Source: Hyphomicrobium sp.
Lineage (GTDB): Bacteria > Pseudomonadota > Alphaproteobacteria > Rhizobiales > Hyphomicrobiaceae
NCBI RefSeq assembly: GCF_003987855.1
Contig: NZ_RXIZ01000016.1
Span: 1 to 64,000 of the forward strand
Direction of reading: 5' to 3'
Length of the DNA stretch: 64,000 nt
Below the pieces are notes generated by a model. That model worked only from the letters and a program-made list of their open reading frames with translations. It ran no database searches and was not told where the DNA came from. The translations under genes and the position numbers were made by a program. This document shows, one piece after another, positions 43,664 to 52,572 of the stretch (the stretch's first letter is position 1; each line of letters begins with the position of its first letter).

Positions 43664-43795
43664 GGGACCCGCTCCTGCCTGAACAATGTCGACTGCCTGG
43701 CAGGAAGGTTACCACAATCGTTCAATTTTGAGCCGCGTGATTTGGAACCAGTAGATATAATTTTTAGTTGTCAAGGCCTTGGTGATACATCTCGG

Positions 43796-44926
43796 CTACG
43801 CTGCTTTGGAAACGCACACCACCAGCATGGGTCTGCCTGATTTTTCATCCAGCCTGGTCTGAAGCTCTCCACCGAAGGCCCAAAGCGCGCTGCGTACAAT
43901 GCGCCAAGACTGATCGTCGGCGAGGGCGATGGCCCCCTTATCCTCGTTGGATCCCAATGTCAGCTGAACCTCGTTATGGCTGGGTGCAGCGAATAGCTTG
44001 ATCTCGGAATAAAGCCCGGCGTTCGCCCGCCCCGTGTCTCTGCGCAAAACGCTCGACAGTACAAACTTCATGATTTCGCGAGGGATGCGATAGGTGAAAT
44101 CCTCGCGGGCATCCAAAGGGGACTGATTGGCAATAGGCAAGCCGTTGAGTTCGATGACCTCCCAAAGGGTATCTGCCATCGAGGACAGGGGGGCGGTCAT
44201 TGGACTGGCGAGGTTTCGCGCGAGATTTTTGATCGACTTGGCTAGGGATCGGCAACGCTCTACATCCCGGCGAACCTGATCGGCGGATGCGGAAACCTTC
44301 GAGCCGCGCAACCTGCTTGACCAGTTGGAGATGTGCGATCCCGTGGTCGGGAGGTTGTCCAGGGGAGACTGGCCGCTGAGATGGGTGAGCTGAAAAGCCT
44401 CGGTCTCAAGTGAGTTCAGTGGCGCGTCGAAGCCGCCGGCTAGGATTGCGAGCAGGGCAAGATTTGCGTCGTGCGCATCGCCGGTCGGCACTGGGCCAAG
44501 CACAGGCTCAGCTACGGCGGTAGCGGTGCGCTCTGCTTGTAAAGCGTCCTGCATGGCGACGCACAGTTCGTCGAGATTCCATGGCTTCGGCACGAAGCGG
44601 TAGATCGCGGCTTCATTGATTGCATGCTGCAAATTGTCGATGTTTGCGTAGGCGCTCGTCAGTACGCGGATCGTTGAGGGCCATGACCTGCGAACGTCAC
44701 TCAGGAACGACACACCGCTTTCGCGGGGCATGCGTTCGTCGCTGACGACGACTGAAATGTCTTCGCCTTCGGCCTCGAGAATTTCAAGAGCGGCGTCGGC
44801 GCTGTTGGCCGTTCGGACGTTGGCGTATTTGCTCACGGTCGCCTTGAAGTATTTGAGCGACAAAGGTTCGTCGTCGACGAAAAGTATCGTCGGACCTTTC
44901 TTATCGAGCTGCGTTTCCGCCTTCAT
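43796..44926 (-). CDS. Second PhcQ-like receiver protein
   Basis: A 376-residue paralog of the receiver protein at the far end of the cluster. The receiver reads ILFVDDEPLSLKYFKATVS, with the phospho-Asp in VVSDERMPRESGVSFL and VPKPWNLDEL at its end; the rest is an output domain with a weak kinase-like dimerisation helix (VRRDVERCRSLAKSIKNLA). The ATG at 44926 follows GGGAA. It begins the minus-strand set 130 bases before phcB and may be the first gene of the operon. Confidence 0.78.
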   Translation of the reverse strand: MKAETQLDKKGPTILFVDDEPLSLKYFKATVSKYANVRTANSADAALEILEAEGEDISVVVSDERMPRESGVSFLSDVRRSWPSTIRVLTSAYANIDNLQHAINEAAIYRFVPKPWNLDELCVAMQDALQAERTATAVAEPVLGPVPTGDAHDANLALLAILAGGFDAPLNSLETEAFQLTHLSGQSPLDNLPTTGSHISNWSSRLRGSKVSASADQVRRDVERCRSLAKSIKNLARNLASPMTAPLSSMADTLWEVIELNGLPIANQSPLDAREDFTYRIPREIMKFVLSSVLRRDTGRANAGLYSEIKLFAAPSHNEVQLTLGSNEDKGAIALADDQSWRIVRSALWAFGGELQTRLDEKSGRPMLVVCVSKAA

Positions 44927-45210
44927 ATTAAGAAAGTTCCCGCTCGCCTCAATGCGGCGATAGCTGAGTAATTTCGTGATGCATTGCTGGGCAGGTATAA
45001 GTCTCGGCCAGCCGTCAAAATGGGCGAACAAACTTTGAAATCAACATAACAATTGCCTGCAAATTTAAAGTGTTCTCATGCAGGACTAAAAAATCGTTAC
45101 GGCAGGTGTCACCCTGGGGCGAGAGGCTCGCGCTAACCATGATTGGCATGTTTCGAGCAGGCGACCGAAAAAGTTCCGGTCGCCTGCTTGGTAAGCAATG
45201 TCAGTTAGCG
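44927..45210. other. Non-coding region between the phc-like and putrescine sets
   Basis: No gene is supported. An 11-bp perfect stem, GCAGGCGACCG at 45157-45167 and CGGTCGCCTGC at 45177-45187, lies just after the glutamine synthetase stop and probably ends that transcript; the T-run is poor. The A/T-rich part near 45040-45095 likely holds the promoter of the phc-like set. Confidence 0.5.
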
Positions 45211-46611
45211 TCAGACGCTCAGCAGGAGATGCTCGCGTTCCCACGGGCTGATAACGCGCATGAACTCTTCGAATTCGCTGCGCTTCAAAGCGAGATAAAC
45301 GTGGCAGAAGCGCTTGCCCAAGATCTCGTGCAGCGCAGTGCTCTCCTCGAAATCAGTCAGTGCCTCAAGGAGGCCACGCGGCAGCTGGTGATCGTTGCGA
45401 TACGCGTTGCCGACCACCGCTTGCCGGGGTTCGAGCGCATTTTTGATGCCGAGATATCCGCACGCCAAACTCGCAGCGAGCGCGAGGTAGGGGTTGGAGT
45501 CGGCACCTGCCAGCCGGTTTTCGACGCGTCGAGCCGCAGCCGGTGAGATCGGTACGCGCAAACCCGCGGAACGATTGTCGTAGCCCCATTCAACGTTGAT
45601 CGGTGCAGCGCCGTTGGGAACGAGACGACGATAGGAGTTCACGTAGGGCGCCAAGAGACACAAAGCTGCCGGTAGATACGTCTGTTGGCCGGCGAGGAAG
45701 TTGAAGAACAACTTGCTGGGCTCGCCGTTCTCCGCAGTGAATATGTTCTTGCCGGTCTTTGCATCGACCACGCTCTGGTGGACGTGCATGGCGCTGCCCG
45801 GTTCGTTAGCAAGCGGCTTCGCCATGAACGTCGCATAGCAGTTCTGAGCGAACGCGGCTTCTCTGATCGTTCTTTTGAAAAGGAACACTTGGTCAGCGAG
45901 GTCGACCGGATCGCCGTGAAGCAGGTTGATCTCGAGCTGCGCGGCGCCGCCTTCCTGAATGATTGTATCGATCTTCAGATACTGGCGTTCGGCGAAGTCG
46001 TAGATGTCGTCGACGATCTTGTCGTATTCATCGACCGCACCGAGGCTATAGGCTTGGCGACCGGCGCCTGGACGCCCGGAACGTCCCGTCGGCGGCTCGA
46101 GAGGATAGTCGGGGTCGGGGTTCGTTTTCGTTAGATAGAATTCGAGTTCGGGCGCCACGACCGGCACCCAACCTTCCTGCGCGTAGAGATCGACGATGCG
46201 CTTTAGCACGTTGCGCGGCGCGATCTCGACAGGCGCGCCGCTCTGCCAGGTCGCATCGTGAATAACCTGCGCGGTTGGACTTGATGCCCACGGCGCGGGT
46301 CTGATGGTCGACAAATCGGGGACCATCATCAGGTCGCTTTCAGCATAAAGCGCCTGGCCATCTTCTTCGAAACCGACGTAATCGCCGGTGATGGTCTGAT
46401 GGAAAATCGAGATCGGCAAATGAACCGGGTCGAGCTTTCCAAACTTCTCCGCAGGCATTGTTTTGCCGCGAGCAACTCCTGCGATATCAGGTACCGCGCA
46501 GTCGATTTCCTCTATTCGATGTTCGCGCAGCCAGTCGCGAAGGCGCTCTGGCGTCGAGCCTGCGCCGAAATCACTGTCCTCGTTCAAAGGCCGAGTGGGT
46601 GGGGCATTCAT
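45211..46611 (-). CDS. puuA: Glutamine-synthetase-family enzyme, probable gamma-glutamylputrescine synthetase
   Basis: A 466-residue glutamine synthetase homolog of the PuuA/GlnA-type III group. APELEFYL, QEGGAAQLEINL and GSAMHVHQSV match the active-site strands, and NRSAGLRVPISPAAARRVENRLAGADSNPYLALAA is the conserved C-terminal half. PuuA ligates putrescine to glutamate as the first step of putrescine catabolism. Divergence from potFGHI and the PuuB-like oxidase downstream of it make that role the best fit; other polyamine or amine substrates are possible. The ATG at 46611 follows AGGTGA. Confidence 0.82.
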   Translation of the reverse strand: MNAPPTRPLNEDSDFGAGSTPERLRDWLREHRIEEIDCAVPDIAGVARGKTMPAEKFGKLDPVHLPISIFHQTITGDYVGFEEDGQALYAESDLMMVPDLSTIRPAPWASSPTAQVIHDATWQSGAPVEIAPRNVLKRIVDLYAQEGWVPVVAPELEFYLTKTNPDPDYPLEPPTGRSGRPGAGRQAYSLGAVDEYDKIVDDIYDFAERQYLKIDTIIQEGGAAQLEINLLHGDPVDLADQVFLFKRTIREAAFAQNCYATFMAKPLANEPGSAMHVHQSVVDAKTGKNIFTAENGEPSKLFFNFLAGQQTYLPAALCLLAPYVNSYRRLVPNGAAPINVEWGYDNRSAGLRVPISPAAARRVENRLAGADSNPYLALAASLACGYLGIKNALEPRQAVVGNAYRNDHQLPRGLLEALTDFEESTALHEILGKRFCHVYLALKRSEFEEFMRVISPWEREHLLLSV

Positions 46612-47086
46612 ATATCACCTGGTTTAAGTTTTGGCCGCCGTCAGTTCCGAACGCTGTCGCACGACAGGGCGGAAAAGAGCCGTAATCTTCACCGTCGGAT
46701 CAAACCGCAGGTTTCGGTAAACAGCTCATAAGTCTGTTCGCGCGATGGCTGAGAGCATCGCAGGGCCGGGCATTGATGGATGAGACTTACCTCATTCGAT
46801 AGGCCGACCTCAATAGCGGCACGCGAACTATGACACTGTCCATACCATGGTGCATGCCGCCGAATAGGGCATTTCCCTGACTTCGTATCGGGCAAACAAG
46901 CATTTGCCGCCTGAGGATTCTACATTCTCCGCACTGCAAACATGATTTCTCTGTCGAGCCCCGTTGTGCTTCGCAATTTAAATGCGCAGTATGGATAGCG
47001 TTTAGCAAAGCTTTGCGCCGATCGCGCGGAGCTTGGACCGGCGGTTCCCGCCGCTGGTTAAAAGACTGATCCGTGGAGGAGTTCGG
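46612..47086. promoter_or_regulatory. Divergent control region of the putrescine module
   Basis: 475 bases without a gene between puuA and potF. A perfect 12-bp palindrome GCAAAGCTTTGC at 47005-47016 lies 70 bases before the potF start and could be the site of a local regulator, though no puuR gene is in the window. Confidence 0.5.
47005..47016. promoter_or_regulatory. 12-bp palindrome upstream of potF
   Basis: GCAAAG is followed directly by CTTTGC. The position suits a repressor operator for the pot operon. The cognate protein is unknown. Confidence 0.4.
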
Positions 47087-48205
47087 ATGTTGTGGCTCGA
47101 GAAGGCGGCGCGTCGCGTCGCGTACTCTATCGTTGCAGCAACTGCTGCAATCGCGTTTGCCGGTCAATCAGCACAAGCAGAAGAAAAGGTCGTCAAAGTC
47201 TACAACTGGTCGGATTACATTGATCCAACGATCCTGACCGACTTCACGAAAGAGACGGGAATCAAGGTCGTCTACGACGTCTTCGACAGCAACGAAGTTC
47301 TGGAGACGAAGCTTCTTGCCGGCGGCAGCGGATATGATGTCGTAGTGCCAACCGCCTCGTTCTTATCGCGACAGATCAAGGCCGGTGTTTTCCAGAAGCT
47401 CGACAAGGCGAAGATACCGAACCTGAAGTACATCTGGCCTGAAATTTACGAGCGCATCGCCAAGTATGATCCGGGCAACGAATACGCCGTGAACTGGATG
47501 TGGGGCACCACTGGTGTCGGCTATAACGAAGCGAAGATAAAAGAGCGTATGGCCGATGCGCCGGTGACGTCTCTTGATATGATCTTCAAGCCCGAGATCG
47601 CCGCGAAGTTTAAGGATTGCGGCATCTACATGCTCGACTCGCCGGAAGACATTATTCCGGTTGTGTTGAACTATCTCGGCCTCGACCCGAACACCACAAA
47701 GCAGGAAGACTTCGACAAGGCCGAGGCGGTCTTGTTGAAGATCAGGCCGTATATCAAGAAGTTCCATTCGTCCGAATACATCAACGCGCTGGCCAATGGC
47801 GATGCGTGCATGGCGCTCGGGTGGTCTGGCGATATTCTTCAGGCGGCTTCTCGCGCGACCGAAGCGAAAAACGGTCAGGTCATCAAGTACAACATCCCCA
47901 AAGAAGGCACTCAGATGTGGTTCGACATGATGGCGATCCCCGCGGACGCCAAGGATGTCGACGCAGCGCTGACCTTCATCAATTACTTGAACCGGCCAGA
48001 AGTGATGGCGAAGGCTTCCAACTTCATTCAGTACGCAAACGGCAATCTCGGTTCTCAGAAGTTCATCGACGAGAGCGTTCTGAAAAATCCGGCGGTCTAT
48101 CCGGATCCGGAAACGATGAAGAAGCTGTTCGTCCATCTCACCTGGGACAACAAAACCCAGCGTGTCGTCACTCGAATGTGGACGAAAATCACGACGGGAC
48201 AATAA
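47087..48205 (+). CDS. potF: Putrescine-type ABC transporter substrate-binding protein
   Basis: A 372-residue periplasmic protein with a signal peptide (VAYSIVAATAAIAFAGQSAQA) and a SBP_bac_8-type fold: VVKVYNWSDYIDPTILTDFTKETGIKVVYDVFDSNE, in parts, is the PotF/PotD opening, and GYDVVVPTASFL and WMWGTTGVGYN line the ligand cleft. PotF binds putrescine; PotD prefers spermidine. Pairing with PuuA- and PuuB-like enzymes favours putrescine. The ATG at 47087 has a GGAGGAG site. A terminator-like hairpin follows before potG. Confidence 0.9.
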   Translation: MLWLEKAARRVAYSIVAATAAIAFAGQSAQAEEKVVKVYNWSDYIDPTILTDFTKETGIKVVYDVFDSNEVLETKLLAGGSGYDVVVPTASFLSRQIKAGVFQKLDKAKIPNLKYIWPEIYERIAKYDPGNEYAVNWMWGTTGVGYNEAKIKERMADAPVTSLDMIFKPEIAAKFKDCGIYMLDSPEDIIPVVLNYLGLDPNTTKQEDFDKAEAVLLKIRPYIKKFHSSEYINALANGDACMALGWSGDILQAASRATEAKNGQVIKYNIPKEGTQMWFDMMAIPADAKDVDAALTFINYLNRPEVMAKASNFIQYANGNLGSQKFIDESVLKNPAVYPDPETMKKLFVHLTWDNKTQRVVTRMWTKITTGQ

Positions 48206-48212
48206 TCCAAAG

Positions 48213-48244
48213 ACCGCGCCAGAACACTCTGGCGCGGTTTTTTC
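48213..48244 (+). terminator. Attenuating terminator between potF and potG
   Basis: ACCGCGCCAGA at 48213-48223 and TCTGGCGCGGT at 48228-48238 form a perfect 11-bp stem with a four-base loop and six T. In ABC operons such sites keep the binding protein more abundant than the membrane parts. Confidence 0.85.
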
Positions 48245-48302
48245 TTAGCTGCATCGCCGGTGCGCCGGCGAATAATCGGGAACATTCTTAGGGAACGTCA
48301 CA

Positions 48303-49499
48303 ATGGTTCTCGCAACTGCCCAACCGCAGGCGAACGCTACCGCATCTCCGCAACGCGCTGGACCCCGCACCGCAGCGCCGCAATCCGGGTTTGCACCTTG
48401 GAAGGACCCGAAACTTGCGCCCATCGTTCGCTTCGAAGGCATAACCAAGCGGTTTGATGACTTCGTCGCGGTCAATGAGGTGACGCTCGACATCTACGAG
48501 AGGGAGTTCTTCGCGCTGCTCGGACCCTCAGGCTGCGGAAAGAGCACGTTGCTGCGCATGCTGGCAGGTTTCGAGCGGCCGACGGATGGCAAGATCATTG
48601 TCGCTGGGCAGGATATCACCGCGCTGCCGCCCTACGAGCGGCCGGTCAATATGATGTTCCAATCCTACGCGCTGTTCCCGCACATGACGGTGGAACGGAA
48701 CATCGGCTTTGGGCTTCGTCAAGAAGGGATGCCCAAGGACAAGATCGCGGAGCGTGTCGACGAAGCGATGGCGATGCTCGAACTTCGCCAATTCGCAAAG
48801 CGCAAACCCAATCAGCTCTCCGGTGGGCAGCAGCAGCGCGTCGCGCTCGCCCGGGCCATCGCGAAAAAGCCCCGCATCGTGCTTCTCGATGAGCCGCTCG
48901 GAGCTTTGGACAAGAAGTTGCGGCAGCAGGCGCAGTTCGAATTGATGCGCATTCAGGAAACGACCGGCACCACCTTCATCATCGTCACTCACGATCAGGA
49001 AGAGGCGATGACGGTCGCTAGCCGCATCGCCGTGATGGAGAAGGGCGTGCTGGTGCAGGTCGCGACGCCGGGCGACATCTATGAGAATCCGAAGACGCGC
49101 TACATCGCTGGCTTCATTGGCGACGTGAACGTCTTTGAAGGCACCGTTTCTAAAGTCTCCGACGGCTGCATCGAGATCGATGGCAAGGACGGATACAAAT
49201 TCAAGACGCGAAGCACTGAGAAAGTCTCGGTCGGCCAGAATGTCGGCTTGGCTTTGCGGCCAGAGAAAATCCGGATCGGCCGCGAGAAGCCCGCGACCGA
49301 CCTCAATGTCATTCCGGGGAAGGTCGAAGACGTCGGGTATCTTGGCTCGATCTCGCATTATCATGTGCGCACAGCGCCCGGTGAGCGGGTGACGGCGCTA
49401 CGTGCCAACTCTGCGCATACTGTCGAGCAGTCGATTACCTGGGAAGATCAGGTGTGGCTCGATTGGCCGGTCGATGCCGGCGTTGTTTTGACGGGCTGA
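48303..49499 (+). CDS. potG: Putrescine ABC transporter ATP-binding protein
   Basis: A 398-residue ATPase with Walker A GPSGCGKST, signature LSGGQQQRVALARAI, Walker B IVLLDEPLGALDKKLR and a C-terminal TOBE domain (LRPEKIRIGREK, then GYLGSISHYHV). A disordered Ala/Pro/Gln-rich extension of about 40 residues precedes it. It energises PotHI. The ATG at 48303 follows AGGGAA. Confidence 0.92.
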   Translation: MVLATAQPQANATASPQRAGPRTAAPQSGFAPWKDPKLAPIVRFEGITKRFDDFVAVNEVTLDIYEREFFALLGPSGCGKSTLLRMLAGFERPTDGKIIVAGQDITALPPYERPVNMMFQSYALFPHMTVERNIGFGLRQEGMPKDKIAERVDEAMAMLELRQFAKRKPNQLSGGQQQRVALARAIAKKPRIVLLDEPLGALDKKLRQQAQFELMRIQETTGTTFIIVTHDQEEAMTVASRIAVMEKGVLVQVATPGDIYENPKTRYIAGFIGDVNVFEGTVSKVSDGCIEIDGKDGYKFKTRSTEKVSVGQNVGLALRPEKIRIGREKPATDLNVIPGKVEDVGYLGSISHYHVRTAPGERVTALRANSAHTVEQSITWEDQVWLDWPVDAGVVLTG

Positions 49500-49506
49500 G
49501 GTTCCA

Positions 49507-50409
49507 ATGACAGCAAAGACTGCTGACTACAGGCGCTGGTACGTCATCGGACCGCCGTACCTTTGGTTGCTCGTTCTGTTTCTCATTCCGTTCGTCATCG
49601 TCTTCAAGCTGTCGCTGTCCCAGGTGGCGACCGCTATCCCGCCGTACACGCCGACGTTCAGTTGGGCGACAGGACTAACTGCATTCATTTCTCAGCTGAA
49701 CTTCGACAACTACTCTTTCATCTTCGGCGACCCTCTGTACATAAACGCGTACATTTCGAGCCTGAAGATCGCGTTCCTGTCGACCCTGCTGACGCTGCTC
49801 GTCGCCTATCCAATGGCTTATGGCATGGCTCGGGCGCCTAAGTCCTGGCAGCCCACGCTGATGATGCTCGTGATCCTGCCCTTCTGGACTTCGTTTCTGA
49901 TCCGCATCTACGCGTGGATCGCGATCTTGAAGCCCGAAGGTTTCCTGTCGATCTTTCTGATCAAGCTCGGCCTTATCAGCGAACCGCTGCAGATCATGAA
50001 TACGACGACGGCCGTCTATATCGGCATCGTCTATTCCTATCTGCCATTCATGATCCTGCCGCTCTATGCCAGCCTCGAGAAGATCAATCCTTCACTGCTG
50101 GAAGCGGCGCAGGATCTGGGCTCACAGCCGTGGCGCGCCTTCTGGCAGGTCACGTTCCCCCTGTCGCTTCCCGGCGTCTTCGCGGGCTGTCTTCTGGTCT
50201 TCATTCCGGCAGTCGGTGAGTTCGTCATTCCCGATCTGCTCGGCGGCTCAGAAACACTGATGATCGGTAAGACGCTATGGACGGAGTTCTTCAATAACCG
50301 CGATTGGCCTTTAGCTTCCGCAGTAGCCGTGCTGCTGCTGCTCGTGCTCATCATTCCTATCGTTCTCTTCCAGCGCCAACAGGAACTTGAGCGGGAGGCC
50401 GCACGATGA
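49507..50409 (+). CDS. potH: Putrescine ABC transporter permease
   Basis: A 300-residue permease with six spans and the EAA loop EAAQDLGSQPWRAFWQVTFPLSLPG that docks on PotG. It starts seven bases after potG and its stop overlaps potI as ATGA. Confidence 0.92.
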   Translation: MTAKTADYRRWYVIGPPYLWLLVLFLIPFVIVFKLSLSQVATAIPPYTPTFSWATGLTAFISQLNFDNYSFIFGDPLYINAYISSLKIAFLSTLLTLLVAYPMAYGMARAPKSWQPTLMMLVILPFWTSFLIRIYAWIAILKPEGFLSIFLIKLGLISEPLQIMNTTTAVYIGIVYSYLPFMILPLYASLEKINPSLLEAAQDLGSQPWRAFWQVTFPLSLPGVFAGCLLVFIPAVGEFVIPDLLGGSETLMIGKTLWTEFFNNRDWPLASAVAVLLLLVLIIPIVLFQRQQELEREAAR

Positions 50410-51230
50410 ACGGACGCTTTTCGTGGTTCAACGCGACCTCCATTACGCTCGGATTCGCGTTCCTTTACATTCCCATCCTGCTGCTCGTGATCTTCAGCTT
50501 CAACGAGTCGAAGCTCGTGACCGTATGGGCCGGCTGGTCAACCAAATGGTACGGATCGCTTCTCCAAAATCAGGCGTTGAAGGACGCGGCCTGGGTGACC
50601 ATACGGGTCGCGATCGTATCGGCGACGGTCGCGACGGTCTTTGGAACGCTCGCTGCTATCACGCTCGTTCGCATGGGGCGCTTTCCTGGACGCACGCTTT
50701 TTTCGGGAATGATCTTTGCCCCTCTCGTCATGCCCGACGTCATAACAGGACTGTCGCTTCTTTTGGTGTTCGTGGCTCTGGGGCTCGATCGCGGCTTCTG
50801 GACGATCACGATCGCCCACATCACGTTCACGATGTGCTACGCCGCAGTCGTCGTGCAGGCGCGGCTGCAGGACTTCGACAAATCGGTCGAAGAAGCGGCG
50901 ATGGATCTTGGCGCGACGCCGGTCGGCACCTTCTTTCAGGTTACCCTACCGATCATCGCGCCCTCCGTCATATCGGCTTGGCTGCTGGCCTTTACTTTGT
51001 CCCTCGATGATCTCGTGATTGCGAGTTTCACCACGGGTCCGGGCGCTACGACGCTACCGATGAAGATTTACAGCCAGGTCCGGCTCGGGGTGACGCCGGA
51101 GATCAACGCGATCTCGACAATTCTAATTGGGATTGTGACAGTCGGCGTTCTGTCGGCAGCGTACTTCACGAAGCGTCAAACGGAACGTGTCGAGCGGGAG
51201 AGGCGGAAGGCCTTCGGCGCGGCGGGCTGA
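50406..51230 (+). CDS. potI: Putrescine ABC transporter permease
   Basis: A 274-residue permease, the second half of the channel, with the EAA loop EEAAMDLGATPVGTFFQVTLPII and the typical PotI/PotC segment AFTLSLDDLVIASFTTGPG. It overlaps potH by four bases. Confidence 0.92.
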   Translation: MNGRFSWFNATSITLGFAFLYIPILLLVIFSFNESKLVTVWAGWSTKWYGSLLQNQALKDAAWVTIRVAIVSATVATVFGTLAAITLVRMGRFPGRTLFSGMIFAPLVMPDVITGLSLLLVFVALGLDRGFWTITIAHITFTMCYAAVVVQARLQDFDKSVEEAAMDLGATPVGTFFQVTLPIIAPSVISAWLLAFTLSLDDLVIASFTTGPGATTLPMKIYSQVRLGVTPEINAISTILIGIVTVGVLSAAYFTKRQTERVERERRKAFGAAG

Positions 51231-51270
51231 AGATGACAAGACGCATTTGTCTTTCGCGCTGGGCCGCGCT

Positions 51271-52563
51271 ATGGAGCGGGCCATCGTGACAGCGCAAGAT
51301 TACATACGCTCCTATTACGCGGCGACGGCGAATGACCAAACGCGCTATCCGGCGCTCGAAGGTACCGTCAAGGCCGATGTATGCATCGTCGGCGGAGGGT
51401 TTTCCGGCGTCGCAGCGGCGTTGACGTTGGCGGAGCGCGGCCGCTCAGTCGTCCTTTTGGAAGCCAATCGCATCGGCTGGGGTGCATCGGGCCGCAACGG
51501 TGGCCAGATGATTGGCGGCATCAGTGGAGAGGATGCGATCAAGCGGCAACTGGGCGAAGCGGGTGCCAAGTTGGTGCGGGACATTCGCTATCGGGGTCAC
51601 CAGATCATCGAGGAGCGCGTTAAAAAATACCAGATCGCTTGCGATCTCGCCTACGGCTGGATGGAGGTTGCTGCCCGCCCGCGCCACATGGAGCACATGC
51701 GTGCTTACGTCGAAAGCCGCGTTAAAGATGGGGACGGCGACCAGATCGCGGTGATCGAAAAGCATCAGATGCCGGAGGTGCTCGGGACCGAGTCATACTA
51801 CGGCGGATACATCGATCGCCGCAGTGGCCATCTGCACCCGCTCAACCTTTGCCGCGGTGAGGCGGCTGCTGCCACTTCGCTTGGCGTCAAGATTTTCGAG
51901 GGCACGCGCGTCGTCAATCTTTCTGGCGGTGCGAAGCCTTGGGTGCAGACCGAACGCGGCAGGGTCGAGGCCGGGATCGTCATCGTTGGCGGCGAGATCT
52001 TCAATCAGTTCGGCCAGCCAGGGCTAAAGGGGCTGATGCTGCCTGCCGGGAGTTACATCATCGCGACCGAGCCGTTGACCGGGACCGGAACCGCCTCGGT
52101 AAATCCGCAGAACCTCGCCGTCGCGGACAGCAACGTCGTGCTTGATTATTTCCGCATGTCGGCGGACCGGCGCATGCTGTTCGGCGGACGATGCAACTAT
52201 ACGAACCGGGATCCGCGTGACATCGCGGCCGTCATGCAGCCGCGCATGGTTGAGGTTTTTCCGCAGTTGAAGGATGCCCGCGTCGATTTCAAATGGGGCG
52301 GCACCATCGCCATTGTCGTCAACCGTGTACCGGCTGCGGGTCGTCTGGCGCCGAACCTCTATTTCTTTCAGGGCTATTCGGGACACGGCGTGAACGCCAC
52401 GCACATCTTGGCAGAAATCGTGTCGGATGCCATTTGCGGTACGACGGAGAAGTTTGATCTCTTCGCCCGCATCAAGCACTTGCGGCTGCCTTTAAGCGAC
52501 GTCTTCGGCAATTATATGCTTGCACTCGGCATGCTCTATTATCGCATGCGTGACCTGATCTAG
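51271..52563 (+). CDS. puuB: FAD-dependent amine oxidase, PuuB-like
   Basis: A 430-residue DAO-family flavoprotein with the FAD-binding motif VGGGFSGVAAALTLAERG, the downstream GRNGGQMIGGISGED and a C-terminal YFFQGYSGHGVNATHILAEIV that closes the FAD site. PuuB oxidises gamma-glutamylputrescine to the aldehyde. It follows potI by about 40 bases. The ATG at 51271 is chosen; a GTG at 51286 behind GGAGCGGG is an alternative start. Close relatives act on other amines, so substrate is inferred. Confidence 0.85.
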   Translation: MERAIVTAQDYIRSYYAATANDQTRYPALEGTVKADVCIVGGGFSGVAAALTLAERGRSVVLLEANRIGWGASGRNGGQMIGGISGEDAIKRQLGEAGAKLVRDIRYRGHQIIEERVKKYQIACDLAYGWMEVAARPRHMEHMRAYVESRVKDGDGDQIAVIEKHQMPEVLGTESYYGGYIDRRSGHLHPLNLCRGEAAAATSLGVKIFEGTRVVNLSGGAKPWVQTERGRVEAGIVIVGGEIFNQFGQPGLKGLMLPAGSYIIATEPLTGTGTASVNPQNLAVADSNVVLDYFRMSADRRMLFGGRCNYTNRDPRDIAAVMQPRMVEVFPQLKDARVDFKWGGTIAIVVNRVPAAGRLAPNLYFFQGYSGHGVNATHILAEIVSDAICGTTEKFDLFARIKHLRLPLSDVFGNYMLALGMLYYRMRDLI

Positions 52564-52572
52564 CTCGCCAGC

